Of a stretch of 64,000 nucleotides of DNA, positions 1-10,685 are shown piece after piece (positions within the stretch are counted from its first letter, which is position 1; the number at the start of each line of letters is the position of its first letter). The DNA is from Bacteroidales bacterium. Its GTDB lineage: Bacteria; Bacteroidota; Bacteroidia; Bacteroidales; UBA7960. The notes below the pieces were generated by a model. That model did not search any database, was not told the DNA's origin, and saw only the letters and a list, made by a program, of their open reading frames with translations. The DNA is taken from assembly GCA_007118495.1 (NCBI GenBank), contig SKRM01000009.1, forward strand, positions 22,781-86,780. Direction: 5' to 3'. The translations under genes were made by a program, and so were the position numbers.

Positions 1-2670
1 CATTCACAGCGATATATCACCAGCCTCAGAGAGCACAAAATTGCTGACAGCCGCAAAGTACTTGAACGTGTTACTGCTGCCTACCTTGATGAGTTGCGTG
101 CATTGATCAATGTCATGCCCGAACACATCAGAATCAGACTGAATAAGAAAGACTTTACCATTAACAAGCATGACAAACCAGGTACCAGAGCATATAAACT
201 TTTAAAAATGACCCAGTCGGTATTAATCCGGCGACCAGTTACCCATAAGGTTAAAGTAACACCGGCTGCCAGGTTTTTCCTCTACCACAAAAGGTTGGAA
301 GGCCTCCGTGAAATCATGGCTGATCTCAGCCTGCATGCATTCAGAGAAACTGCAGAGATCAGGAAAATACTTATGGGCTTGCATGAGCTTATTGAAAAAG
401 CCAGGCTTGGACGTGAATCTGTTCAGAAAACCCGTGAGCGCATAAAGCTGGAGAGAAATCGATTGGTGGCCAAAATCAGGGTGCTTGAAAATGAAAGCCA
501 GAATTTCTATTACCAGACCGGTACAAGTCTGTATGAAAATCTGCTCAATGACCTGCAGCAATACAGCCATTACCTCGAAAGTACCGGCGCAAACATCAGG
601 AGCAAAAGTTTTGCAACCCATGCCAAAAAAGACCTGGCCACAGTTGAGGAAATCGGGGGGTTTGCTGCTGTTTGGGAAAAAAATCTGGGTGTTTTTGTTA
701 ACAAAGTAGCTCTCGACTTTTATATCCTTTCAGTGAAGAGCAGGATACACGCCAAAGCCATGAAATACCATGTCGAGTTGTCAAATGCTTTGGAATCAGG
801 ACTCATCAGACAACTGGATGCCTATATATCATTTGCCTCAAAGCTTGAAAGCGGGGGGATAAAAGAATGCAGAAACATAGGTAAACTTGACCACTCAGGT
901 CTTGGATCACTGGCCCTGACGGAGCTGTACCAGCGGTTTTATATAGAAATTGGTGGTTTGCTGAATGAACTTCCTGACAAATTGGAAACAAGCGGAGAGC
1001 AGCTAGGTGAAAAGATCAGGGATATAGCATTCAGCGAAGCTGAAACAATTCAGGTGAGTTTCAGAAAAACCCTGGAGTTTCTCATCAGCACAGAATTTAT
1101 CGACTACACCATAAAGGAAACACTTCATGCAGAATCAATGCTGCAGAGGCAGGTAGCTGAAATTAAAGATATGGTAAGGCTGGTAAACTTCAGCCTGGAT
1201 ACTGAGAGCAAGGATGATGCAACTTTTGAAGACAAAGAGAGGTATGAACAAGCGATGACAGTAGTCAGAAGGTTTGCTGACATGGTCAGTTTCGAAAAAA
1301 AGAAACTGATGGAGCTGCCTGCAGGCCAGGCCCGGATCTTTGAAGAAGGGCTCAAGCGTTGTTTTGAACCCATTTCATCAGCAACCATTGGCAAATTCAG
1401 TGCTGTTTCGAAAAAGAAAAACAAATCTGCTGAACACTTTCCGCTGATTGGCCGGCTTAATAAACATTTGGTAAAAACCAGGGAGGTTTCCAGAAATTGG
1501 TTTGTTGATCTTTTGTATGGAAAAAGTGAAGGCCAGCTGTGGTTTAGCAGTGTTGAGAAGGAAACCGGAAAACCCGGTCGGTCGAACAAGCAGATCTTGT
1601 CTTTTGCAGAGGCCATGACGCCTGACGCGAATGTGCTCAGAGACCTGCCCTTTTATTATGCGTCTTTGTTTTCAGGACATTCGGGCACAAATGATGATTT
1701 TTGGGTTGGAATGGGCAGTGAGGTCAATGCCTGCAAGCAGGCCGTCGGCAGATTTAAGGCAGGCATGCCGGGGGCTTTGTTGATTACAGGAGCAAGGAGC
1801 TCCGGGAAGTCAAGCTTGTCGAAAAAAATAGCTGAACAATTTTTTAACCGCGAAAACATACATGTCTTGCGGGCCCCACAGGGATGTCATGCTGATGCAC
1901 AATTGTTTGCCAGAAAGTTGACAGAAGCGCTGGGTGCGCAAAACCGAAAGCTAGAGGATGTGTTCAGGGCGCTTCCCCGGGGAAAAGCAGTTGTTATTCA
2001 GGATCTGGGCCTGTGGTGGGAACGCAGACCAGGTGGCAATGCCGTCATATTGCTGTTACGTGATCTCATTGACCGATTTGGCCACAAATGCCTGTTTATT
2101 GTCAATGTGAACTCCCATGCACTAAAACTCATTGACCAGCAAAATGACCTGAAGAGTTATGCCCTGGATGTGGTCGAATGTGAACCTTTTGATGCAAGAG
2201 AGCTCAAAGACATGATCATGCTCAGACACCATGCCGGGGGCATGAAGTTTATTTTCAACAAAAAGGGAGAGGCTGACATGAGCGCATGGGATATTGCCAG
2301 GATGTTCAGTTCGCTTTTTGACCTCTCTTATGGAAACCCCGGAACAGCTACCATATTGTGGATGTCTTCAATCAAAAAGGTCAGTGGGAAAAATTTGGTA
2401 ATGGATCCATTCAGACTGCCTTCATTAAGTGTTTTTGACCAGCTTTCAACGGATCAATGGTTTTATTTGCAACAGTTTATTGTTAACCGGCGTTTTTCAG
2501 TTGAAAAACTGGCCCTGATTCTTGGGAGACCTCATGCCACCGTAATGACTGATATACGTAATCTTGTCCGCGCTGGTCTGTTGGTTGAAAAATTTGAGGG
2601 GATATATGCCATCAGACCGGGTATGGATTTGTATTTGGCCGATCAACTCAAACACAAGAAAAGATTATGA
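1..2670 (+). CDS. Coiled-coil P-loop (AAA/STAND-like) ATPase with C-terminal winged-helix-like region; 5' end truncated by window edge
   Basis: Frame is open from base 1 (HSQRYITSLREHKIADSRKVLERVTAAYLDELRALINVMPE...); Walker A GARSSGKSS, Walker B-like AVVIQDL, C-terminal HTH-like LALILGRPHATVMTDIRNLVRAGLL. Track start at 94 is an internal TTG. Confidence 0.7.
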   Translation, partial: HSQRYITSLREHKIADSRKVLERVTAAYLDELRALINVMPEHIRIRLNKKDFTINKHDKPGTRAYKLLKMTQSVLIRRPVTHKVKVTPAARFFLYHKRLEGLREIMADLSLHAFRETAEIRKILMGLHELIEKARLGRESVQKTRERIKLERNRLVAKIRVLENESQNFYYQTGTSLYENLLNDLQQYSHYLESTGANIRSKSFATHAKKDLATVEEIGGFAAVWEKNLGVFVNKVALDFYILSVKSRIHAKAMKYHVELSNALESGLIRQLDAYISFASKLESGGIKECRNIGKLDHSGLGSLALTELYQRFYIEIGGLLNELPDKLETSGEQLGEKIRDIAFSEAETIQVSFRKTLEFLISTEFIDYTIKETLHAESMLQRQVAEIKDMVRLVNFSLDTESKDDATFEDKERYEQAMTVVRRFADMVSFEKKKLMELPAGQARIFEEGLKRCFEPISSATIGKFSAVSKKKNKSAEHFPLIGRLNKHLVKTREVSRNWFVDLLYGKSEGQLWFSSVEKETGKPGRSNKQILSFAEAMTPDANVLRDLPFYYASLFSGHSGTNDDFWVGMGSEVNACKQAVGRFKAGMPGALLITGARSSGKSSLSKKIAEQFFNRENIHVLRAPQGCHADAQLFARKLTEALGAQNRKLEDVFRALPRGKAVVIQDLGLWWERRPGGNAVILLLRDLIDRFGHKCLFIVNVNSHALKLIDQQNDLKSYALDVVECEPFDARELKDMIMLRHHAGGMKFIFNKKGEADMSAWDIARMFSSLFDLSYGNPGTATILWMSSIKKVSGKNLVMDPFRLPSLSVFDQLSTDQWFYLQQFIVNRRFSVEKLALILGRPHATVMTDIRNLVRAGLLVEKFEGIYAIRPGMDLYLADQLKHKKRL

Positions 2671-3380
2671 GTTTAATTGTATTTATCGTAACGGGCGTTT
2701 TGCTGTATCTGGTATTCCGTGTTTTTAGCAGGATAAGTATCGGGGTAATCTCACAGCCAAGAGTCAGAAAGCTGCTCCAGACCGTCATCCCCATTATAGA
2801 GCTGATTGTTTGGATTGCCTTTGCATTTTGGGGGGCCTACTTGCTTTTTGGTAATTTCATGTATTACCACATGATTGTTGGTGTTATGGCCGTTCTGCTC
2901 ATTTTCGGACTCAGTTGGTTTTTATTCAGGGATTTTCTGGCAGGGGTGCTTCTGAAGTCAGAAAAATCACTCATGCCCGGACAATACATTAAAACACTGG
3001 CAGTTCAGGGCAGCATACAAAAGCTTGGTTCGCGGTCGATGGAAGTAATCAATGATTCGGGCGAAATGATCAGGATACCTTACTCGCTTTTAAGCAACGA
3101 ATTGATCACCTTACCCCCTGAAGATGAAGACAACCTCCCTCATCACATGGAGCTGGAGTTTGAAACCGATGAGTCTCCTGATCAGTTGAGGGCGTTTATA
3201 CTGGATCAACTGGTAGCTATGCCCTGGATTGTATGGCCTGCACCGGCGGTTGAAATGCATCCCAAAGATCAGAACCGTGTATCAATGAAAGTGACTTTCT
3301 ACACCCATGAAAGAAGCCAGGCTGTATTGGTCGAAGATCGCTTAAAAAAGGTATTGGCGAAAACTACTGATCGCGGTTAA
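2667..3380 (+). CDS. MscS-family (mechanosensitive channel-like) membrane protein
   Basis: Three hydrophobic helices then an MscS beta-domain-like segment (GSIQKLGSRSMEVINDSGEMIRIPYSLLSNELI); ATGA overlap with the upstream ATPase. Confidence 0.7.
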   Translation: MSLIVFIVTGVLLYLVFRVFSRISIGVISQPRVRKLLQTVIPIIELIVWIAFAFWGAYLLFGNFMYYHMIVGVMAVLLIFGLSWFLFRDFLAGVLLKSEKSLMPGQYIKTLAVQGSIQKLGSRSMEVINDSGEMIRIPYSLLSNELITLPPEDEDNLPHHMELEFETDESPDQLRAFILDQLVAMPWIVWPAPAVEMHPKDQNRVSMKVTFYTHERSQAVLVEDRLKKVLAKTTDRG

Positions 3381-4335
3381 CTGAAAACTCTATAAGTTGG
3401 CGCAATGATTGCCTTGCGGGGAGGTCTGGCATTGCACTCAGCATGTTAATGGCCTTGTTGCAGTAGGTTTCCATATGTTTGGTGGCATAGGCGATACCGC
3501 CTTTTTCATGTACCATTTGAATTAGTTCAGCCACTTTTTGCTCATCCCGATTATAATTCTTGACGGTGTTTATAATTTTTCGCCTTTCGCTGTATGACGA
3601 ATTGTTGATCAGATAAATGAGCGGGAGGGTCATTTTTTGTTCCTTGATATCCACACCTGAGGGTTTCCCTTTTGAGGCGCCCAGGTCAAAATCAAGAATA
3701 TCATCCTTTATCTGGAAAGCAATGCCTGCTGTTTCTCCAATAGAGGCCATGTTTTTGATCTCTTCTGCTGAGGCCCCTGATGATGCAGCACCACAGGCCA
3801 TACATGAAGCAATAAGGGAGGCCGTTTTTTTTCTGATGATTTCAAAATAAATATCTTCTTCTATGTCCAGACTGCGGGCTTTTTCTATCTGCATTAGTTC
3901 ACCTTCACTCATTTCTTTTACAGATTGGGTAACAATGCGAAGCAGATCAAAGTCGTCGTTGTCAAGTGAAAGCAGCAATCCCCTTGAAAGGAGATAGTCG
4001 CCAACCAGTACCGAAATTTTGTTTTTCCAAAGGGCATTCAGTGAAAAAAATCCCCGACGTTCATTGGAGTCGTCGACCACATCATCATGTATCAGTGTTG
4101 CGGTATGCAGCAGTTCGATCAATGAAGCTGCCCGGTAAGTGCGTTCGGATATGTCTCCAAATAAACCGGCCGAGAAAAAGACAAACAGCGGGCGGATCTG
4201 CTTACCCTTGCGCTTGACAATATACCCTGTGATTTTGTCAAGAAGCGGAACACTGCTTTGCATGGATTTCCTGAACCTGTTTTCGAAGGTTTTCAGGTGG
4301 GCATCGATGGGTGCCTTGATCTCGTTTAGTGTCAT
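3364..4335 (-). CDS. Polyprenyl synthetase (long-chain isoprenyl diphosphate synthase)
   Basis: Asp-rich motifs HDDVVDDSNERRG and IKDDILDF. Confidence 0.9.
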   Translation of the reverse strand: MTLNEIKAPIDAHLKTFENRFRKSMQSSVPLLDKITGYIVKRKGKQIRPLFVFFSAGLFGDISERTYRAASLIELLHTATLIHDDVVDDSNERRGFFSLNALWKNKISVLVGDYLLSRGLLLSLDNDDFDLLRIVTQSVKEMSEGELMQIEKARSLDIEEDIYFEIIRKKTASLIASCMACGAASSGASAEEIKNMASIGETAGIAFQIKDDILDFDLGASKGKPSGVDIKEQKMTLPLIYLINNSSYSERRKIINTVKNYNRDEQKVAELIQMVHEKGGIAYATKHMETYCNKAINMLSAMPDLPARQSLRQLIEFSVNRDQ

Positions 4336-4349
4336 GATCTTTGTTATGA

Positions 4350-5879
4350 TTAAGCTGGTCTGATATCAATGCGGCTCGAAACAACACTTGATATTTTATC
4401 AACAGGAATGCGCTCTTGCTGCATGCTATCCCTTTCACGAATCGTAACTGTGTTGTCTTGTAACGTTTGATGATCAATGGTAATGCAATATGGAGTGCCT
4501 ATGGCATCTTGTCTGCGGTATCTGCGTCCGATGGCGTCTTTGTCTTCATATTGGCAAAGGAAATCATATTTGAGTGCGTCAAAAATTTCCCTGCCTTTTT
4601 CAGGCAGTCCGTCTTTCTTCATCAGGGGCAATACGGCTACCTTGACGGGAGCCAGGGCAGGTGGTATGTTCATGACAACCCTTTCTGAACCATCTTCAAG
4701 TTTCTCTTCTCTGTATGCGTTGCTGACAATGGCCAGAAACATACGGTCAAGACCGATAGAGGTTTCAACCACATAGGGAATATAGCTCTCATTGGTTTCA
4801 GGATCAAAATACTGTAACTTCTTGCCCGAAAACTTCTGGTGTGCGGCCAGGTCAAAGTCTGTCCTTGAATGCACACCCTCCAGTTCTCTGAATCCGAAGG
4901 GGAATTCAAACTCTATGTCAATGGCTGCATTGGCATAGTGGGCAAGTTTTTCGTGTTCGTGGATACGGAACATTTCTGCCGGCATGCCCAGGGCAAGATG
5001 CCAGCGCATACGCTCTTGCTTCCAGTACTCAAACCACTCCTTTTCCTGTCCGGGTTGAACAAAAAACTGCATTTCCATCTGCTCAAATTCACGCATCCTG
5101 AAAATAAATTGTCTGGCTACGATTTCATTTCTGAAAGCCTTGCCAATCTGGGCGATTCCGAATGGCAATTTCTTGCGGCCAGTTTTTTGCACATTCAGGT
5201 AATTCACAAAAATTCCCTGGGCCGTTTCTGGTCTGAGGTATACTTCTGTGGCACCGTCACTGGCCGATCCCATACGTGTACTGAACATCAGGTTAAATTG
5301 CCTTACATCTGTCCAGTTTTTTGAACCGGAAACAGGGCAGGCAATCTCAAGTTCTTCAATCAGTGCCCTGATGTCATCAAGTTGTTCGGCTTCAAGTGAA
5401 GCTACGAATCGTTTGTTGATGACCTCAATCTTTTCGCGGTTGGCAATGACCCTCGGGTTGGTCTTTTTGAACATTTCTTCATCAAAGGTCTCACCGAAGC
5501 GTTTGGCTGCCTTGGCAACTTCTTTATTGATCTTTTCTTCTATCCTGGCAACGTGGTCTTCAATGAGCACATCTGCCCTGTATCTTTTTTTTGAATCTTT
5601 GTTGTCAATCAGTGGATCATTGAATGCGTCCACATGGCCGGATGCTTTCCAAACTGTGGGGTGCATGAAGATAGCCGTATCAAGCCCCAGTATGTTTTCA
5701 TGGTATTGAACCATCGATTTCCACCAGTATTCCTTGATGTTATTCTTGAGTTCGGTTCCGTTCTGACCGTAATCGTATACAGCACTCAACCCGTCATAGA
5801 TTTCACTCGACGGAAAAATAAAACCATATTCCTTGCAGTGTGCAATGATCTTTTTAAAAGTGTCGTCTCCCTTGTTCAT
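4350..5879 (-). CDS. glyS: Glycyl-tRNA synthetase (dimeric type)
   Basis: Class II aaRS motifs: YLRPETAQGIFVNY, GKAFRNEI, FRMREFEQMEMQFF, VVETSIGLDR. Confidence 0.93.
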   Translation of the reverse strand: MNKGDDTFKKIIAHCKEYGFIFPSSEIYDGLSAVYDYGQNGTELKNNIKEYWWKSMVQYHENILGLDTAIFMHPTVWKASGHVDAFNDPLIDNKDSKKRYRADVLIEDHVARIEEKINKEVAKAAKRFGETFDEEMFKKTNPRVIANREKIEVINKRFVASLEAEQLDDIRALIEELEIACPVSGSKNWTDVRQFNLMFSTRMGSASDGATEVYLRPETAQGIFVNYLNVQKTGRKKLPFGIAQIGKAFRNEIVARQFIFRMREFEQMEMQFFVQPGQEKEWFEYWKQERMRWHLALGMPAEMFRIHEHEKLAHYANAAIDIEFEFPFGFRELEGVHSRTDFDLAAHQKFSGKKLQYFDPETNESYIPYVVETSIGLDRMFLAIVSNAYREEKLEDGSERVVMNIPPALAPVKVAVLPLMKKDGLPEKGREIFDALKYDFLCQYEDKDAIGRRYRRQDAIGTPYCITIDHQTLQDNTVTIRERDSMQQERIPVDKISSVVSSRIDIRPA

Positions 5880-5937
5880 CTTTAGTGTATTTATACCACC
5901 CGGCCGTTAACACGCTTTTTTGGTGGTGTCTCCAATT

Positions 5938-6858
5938 CTAATTTATTATAACCCTGACACTCCTCGGAATAATGTTAAGCTCGAAAGGGGAATGTCCCAG
6001 CGATTCGCCGTCTGCTTCCAATAGAACCGGGCACGCTGATTCAATACGTACCGATTTCCCCACCAGGGTTTCCACCTTTTTGTATTTTTTTATGGTGCCA
6101 TCATACAGTCTTCTTACATTGGCAATGACAGACCATTTTGACATGTCTTTGATAAGGGTAAGGTCAAACAGGCCATCATCGGTGAGTGCATCCGGGGCTT
6201 GTCGCATGCCTCCTCCGTTATATTGACCAATGCCGATTCCAACTGAAAATATCTTTTCCTGTATGGTCTTGCCATCAACAATGATGCTGGTTTGGCACGA
6301 TTTATAGGTAAATAGCGAGCCTAATAGATGCTTCAAATACAAAAACGGGTTGCCTTTACCCCTCATTTTGTCAGCATTGGTTTTTTGTGCCACCAATCCA
6401 TCAAAGCCAAGCCCTGCCATGTTGATGAAATACCGCATTTTTTTGGTTTCACTGTTATAAAAACTCACAGTGCCGGCATCCTGTAACAGGGTGTTGCCCC
6501 GAAGCAAAACCTGAATGGCTTTTTCGTAGTCCATGGGTATCTGATAGGTGCGTACCCAGTCGTTACCTGTACCAACAGAGATCATCCCAACGGTGAGGTC
6601 GGTGGTGGGTATTTGTTTTTGGCCAAATATTCCATTGACAACCTCGTTCATGGTTCCATCACCCCCAACGGCCACAATTTTCCGGTAGCCAATGCCAACA
6701 TGCTCTATGACAAGCTCAGTTGCATGTGAAGGCCCGGTTGTAAATACAGGATGATAGTCAAGGCCGTAATCATCCAGCAATTTTGAAATCTTTCCCCAGT
6801 CTTTGTGGACTTTGCCAATGCCGGCATTTGGATTGATAACCACCAGCCACTCTTTCAT
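5938..6858 (-). CDS. Diacylglycerol/lipid kinase family protein (YegS/DagK-like)
   Basis: VAVGGDGTMNEVVNGI, SVGTGNDW motifs. Confidence 0.88.
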   Translation of the reverse strand: MKEWLVVINPNAGIGKVHKDWGKISKLLDDYGLDYHPVFTTGPSHATELVIEHVGIGYRKIVAVGGDGTMNEVVNGIFGQKQIPTTDLTVGMISVGTGNDWVRTYQIPMDYEKAIQVLLRGNTLLQDAGTVSFYNSETKKMRYFINMAGLGFDGLVAQKTNADKMRGKGNPFLYLKHLLGSLFTYKSCQTSIIVDGKTIQEKIFSVGIGIGQYNGGGMRQAPDALTDDGLFDLTLIKDMSKWSVIANVRRLYDGTIKKYKKVETLVGKSVRIESACPVLLEADGESLGHSPFELNIIPRSVRVIIN

Positions 6859-6970
6859 GATCTTGTTTTTGATTTAACAGGGCTCTGCTGCATTAACCCG
6901 AATATGCAGGTTTTGGTTTAAGGCAGGATGCAAAAATAAGAAAAATCGATCAACATCAGTTGATTATGTG

Positions 6971-7966
6971 CTATGCCTTCACAAACCCCTTGTCAAGCAA
7001 TACCCTGGCAATCTGCACTGCGTTGGTTGCTGCGCCTTTGCGCAGGTTATCAGCCACAACCCAGAGATCAAGGCCAAAGGGAACGCTTTCATCGCGCCTG
7101 ATCCTGCCAACGAACACCTCATCCTTTCCCTCGGCAAAGCCGGGCATGGGGTATAGGTTTTCAGATGGGTCATCTTGTATGATGATACCTGGTGTCTGAG
7201 CAAGCAAACTGTAAATCTGGTCAAGGTCAAAATCATTTTCCAATTCCAGGTTGATGGCTTCGGAGTGGCCCCCAATTACAGGAATCCTGACAACTGTTGC
7301 AGTGATTTTCAGATTTGCATTGCCCAGGATTTTTCTGGTTTCGTTCACAAGCTTTATTTCTTCAGTGGTATAGCCATTGGGTGTAAAGTCTCCTCCATGA
7401 GGAAAGCAGTTCAGGTCGATGTTATGGGGGTAGGCTTTGGGGCCATCTTTTCCTTCACGCTCATTAAATAGCTGTTCCACAGCTTTTACGCCCGTTCCGG
7501 TTACCGATTGGTAGGTGGAGATCACAATGCGTTTGATGCCATATTGCAGATGAATGGGTGCAATGGCCAGCACCATCTGTATGGTGCTACAGTTTGGGTT
7601 GGCAATTATTCTGGTAGAGGTGTTGATTGTACCGGAATTCACTTCAGGAACCACCAGGGGTACCGAATCATCATTGCGCCATGCCGATGAATTGTCAATG
7701 ACAAATGTTCCTTTGGCTGCAAATGCTTCGGCATACTTTAAAGATGTGGCGCCTCCTGCTGAAAAAATGGCTACCTGGGGTTTCTCTTCAAGGGCATCCT
7801 CTACGCTGACCACCCTATGGGGCTGTCCCCTGAATGTAACTTCTTTGCCCACCGATCTTGCTGAGGCGCAAGGGATGAATTTACTGCAGGGAATCTGCTG
7901 CTCTTCAAGAACCTTGATCATAACCTGTCCCACCAGGCCTGTGGCTCCAACCAATGCAATAACCAT
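6971..7966 (-). CDS. asd: Aspartate-semialdehyde dehydrogenase
   Basis: VALVGATGLVGQ, IANPNCSTIQM active-site Cys motif, GGHSEAIN. Confidence 0.95.
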   Translation of the reverse strand: MVIALVGATGLVGQVMIKVLEEQQIPCSKFIPCASARSVGKEVTFRGQPHRVVSVEDALEEKPQVAIFSAGGATSLKYAEAFAAKGTFVIDNSSAWRNDDSVPLVVPEVNSGTINTSTRIIANPNCSTIQMVLAIAPIHLQYGIKRIVISTYQSVTGTGVKAVEQLFNEREGKDGPKAYPHNIDLNCFPHGGDFTPNGYTTEEIKLVNETRKILGNANLKITATVVRIPVIGGHSEAINLELENDFDLDQIYSLLAQTPGIIIQDDPSENLYPMPGFAEGKDEVFVGRIRRDESVPFGLDLWVVADNLRKGAATNAVQIARVLLDKGFVKA

Positions 7967-8061
7967 ATAAATATGTTTTTTTACCGTTAGGTGATTTGAC
8001 TGTGGGGGATCAACCGGTACCCTTTACAAAAATACTACATTTAAAAACGTCAGCATAACCC

Positions 8062-10671
8062 ATGAGATATATAACTATATCATTCTGCTTTATGATTATG
8101 TCCCATGTTTTACCGGGACAGCTAAACACTGATTTCAGCAGTGGCACACTCACGGAGAATCCTGCCTGGACAGGTGACCTTGAAAGGTTTGTAATTGATA
8201 ACCAAATGTTACGGCTTGCAGATGATCAGGCTGGTCAGGCCTGGTTGTCGACCCCCAGCTTTATGATTGACGATACCCAATGGGATTTTTGGATCAGGCT
8301 GTCTTTTGTTCCCTCATCCAACAACCATCCCCGGATATATCTTGTAAGCGACCAACCCGACTTGACAGAAAGTCTCCATGGTTATTTTATTCAGGCCGGG
8401 CAAACCGGAAGTGATAATAAAAGGCTTTACCTGTACCGTCAGGATGGAGAAGAAATTGTAAGCATCCTCGAAGGAAGAGACAACATCCTGACCCAATCAA
8501 ATAACAGGGTGAGGGTTAGGGTGATAAGAGACAAGGAAGGGCTGTGGCAGCTTTTTGCTGATGCAGGGGGAGACCATGCTTTTCTTCCCCAGGGAGAAGT
8601 TGTGGATAATACCCACCAACACACCAGTTGGTTTGGACTATATTGCAGATATACGGCCAGCAACAGCAGAGGTTTTTATTTTACTGACCTGTGTGTAGGT
8701 GTTATCATTCCTGAGCCTCCGCCCCAGGTTACCAGGGTAAGGGTACACTCACAGGCATCGGTTGATGTGTATTTTAACCGTGTTGTTACGCAGGCTTCAG
8801 CTTCAAATATCAAGGCATATTTTGTGGATGACGGGATAGGCCATCCGCTGCTGGCGGTCCGTGATCCGGAAAACCCGCTCATGGTCAGGCTTTTGTTTCA
8901 GGAGCACCTGCGCGAAAACCAGTTGTACACTTTGTCTGTTGAAGGGGTTATGGGTATAGGAAATGAACTCATGATACCTTACACAGCCACATTGGTATAT
9001 TATGTGTCCAGGAGATTTGATTTGGTGTTCAATGAATTAATGGTGAACAGCCGCCCTCCTGTTGGCCTGCCTCCACATGACTGGCTTGAACTTTATAATA
9101 CCACAGATCTTCCCATAAATATTGACAAATGGCAGTTGGCGTATGGTGCTAATGTTCGTCAGCTTCCTGATGCAGATATACCACCCGGGGGATACCTGGT
9201 ACTGACTACTGAAAATGCACTACCCGAATTTGGAGATCTGCCACATTTTGCTGCTGTTATGGGTTTGTCAGAAAATGCCCTGACCATAGGTGGCAGCCAG
9301 CTTGTCTTGTATGATCCCCAAGGTAAGGTCATCTCATATGTTGCATACGATGACAGTTGGTATGGTGATCAGTCCAGATCGTCCGGGGGGTGGTCGCTTG
9401 AAAAAATTGATCCGTATAATTTTTGTCAGGGTCGGGAAAACTGGCGCGCTTCAACACATCCACTGGGAGGAACTCCCGGAACCGTCAATTCAGTTATGGG
9501 GGCCAATCCCGACAAGACAACCCCCTGGCCCAAACGTGTTTCGCTGAAAGACAACCAGACCCTGTTGCTTCATTTTTCAGGCCCCATGGATGATAAATTG
9601 CTTAGAGACCCGGGTCGCTTCACCCTTGATGGGGGTTTGGGTCATCCGGTCCGGGCCATACCTCAGCAGCCATGTTTCTCGACTGTGCAGCTTGATCTTG
9701 GCCAGCCCCTCGAAATGGGTGTCATATATACACTGCAAGTTTGTGAAACCCTGGTCTCTTGTGCAGGAATCCAGCTTGAATCGCGCCCTGTCAGGGCAGG
9801 CTTGCCTGAATCTCCTGAGCGAAATGACCTGATCATTAATGAGATTTTGTTTAATCCACCACCCTATGGAGCAAGGTATGTTGAGCTGTATAACAGGTCT
9901 GACAGGATACTGGATGTGACTGATGTCATACTGGCATCGGCAGATACCCTTTCGGGAATGCTTGAAACCCTGAGGGAGATTGAATATGACAGTTTTTTGC
10001 TTTTCCCGGATGATTTTCTGGTGCTTTCCGCTGATCCGGATGCAGTAATGCGCACATTTACCAGTCCGGGGCCTGGATCTTTTGCCCGTGTGCCTGCCAT
10101 GCCAAGGATGACCAATGCCGGTGGGAGCCTGGTATTGGCCACCAGAGGATTTAAAGTGTTGGATTCACTGACATTTTCTGAAAACATGCATCTCCCCATG
10201 CTTTCGCATACCCGGGGGGTTGCACTGGAGCGCGTGAACCCCGGGTGGCCTTCAACTGACTTTGCTAACTGGCATTCTGCTGCCTCTAACCGGGGCTTTG
10301 GCACACCAGGGATGCGTAACTCCCAGTATCTGGCTTTTTCACCGGGATCATCCGGCGTTTTTGAAGTAAATCCTGAGATATTTGTGCCTGACGGCAGCGG
10401 ACATGATGACCTGCTTGTTATTTCATACCATATGGATGAACCCGGATTTATAGCCAATGTAAGGGTGTTTGACTTAAATGGTCAGGAGGTTCGGACCCTT
10501 TCAAGGGGCATTTCATTGGGCACTTCGGGAGTCATTACCTGGGATGGGGCAACCAATAATGGATTGAAGGCATCGGTGGGGATTTATGTGATCCATATAG
10601 ATGTTTTCAATGAAAAGGGCAGCATGTTCAGCAGAAAGCTGACAGCGGTACTTGGAGCGAGGTTGCAATAA
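8062..10671 (+). CDS. Secreted protein with two lamin-tail-like (LTD) domains and FlgD/T9SS-like C-terminal domain
   Basis: Signal peptide; FNELMVNSRPP...DWLELYNTTD and INEILFNPPPYGARYVELYNRSD; C-terminal VRVFDLNGQEVRTLSRG...ITWDGATNNGLKASVGIYVIHI. Confidence 0.75.
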   Translation: MRYITISFCFMIMSHVLPGQLNTDFSSGTLTENPAWTGDLERFVIDNQMLRLADDQAGQAWLSTPSFMIDDTQWDFWIRLSFVPSSNNHPRIYLVSDQPDLTESLHGYFIQAGQTGSDNKRLYLYRQDGEEIVSILEGRDNILTQSNNRVRVRVIRDKEGLWQLFADAGGDHAFLPQGEVVDNTHQHTSWFGLYCRYTASNSRGFYFTDLCVGVIIPEPPPQVTRVRVHSQASVDVYFNRVVTQASASNIKAYFVDDGIGHPLLAVRDPENPLMVRLLFQEHLRENQLYTLSVEGVMGIGNELMIPYTATLVYYVSRRFDLVFNELMVNSRPPVGLPPHDWLELYNTTDLPINIDKWQLAYGANVRQLPDADIPPGGYLVLTTENALPEFGDLPHFAAVMGLSENALTIGGSQLVLYDPQGKVISYVAYDDSWYGDQSRSSGGWSLEKIDPYNFCQGRENWRASTHPLGGTPGTVNSVMGANPDKTTPWPKRVSLKDNQTLLLHFSGPMDDKLLRDPGRFTLDGGLGHPVRAIPQQPCFSTVQLDLGQPLEMGVIYTLQVCETLVSCAGIQLESRPVRAGLPESPERNDLIINEILFNPPPYGARYVELYNRSDRILDVTDVILASADTLSGMLETLREIEYDSFLLFPDDFLVLSADPDAVMRTFTSPGPGSFARVPAMPRMTNAGGSLVLATRGFKVLDSLTFSENMHLPMLSHTRGVALERVNPGWPSTDFANWHSAASNRGFGTPGMRNSQYLAFSPGSSGVFEVNPEIFVPDGSGHDDLLVISYHMDEPGFIANVRVFDLNGQEVRTLSRGISLGTSGVITWDGATNNGLKASVGIYVIHIDVFNEKGSMFSRKLTAVLGARLQ

Positions 10672-10685
10672 CAGGCATGGGTCTG

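Noticed and set aside
5248-5709. Long antisense ORFs opposite glyS (also opposite asd, gldM, aroC and other CDSs)
   Set aside because: Shadow ORFs of strongly supported genes; no coding signature of their own.
5894-5927. ACCACC...GGTGGT stem in the glyS 5' region, considered as a riboswitch or T-box
   Set aside because: Only a 6-bp stem, no glycine-riboswitch or T-box features recognisable.
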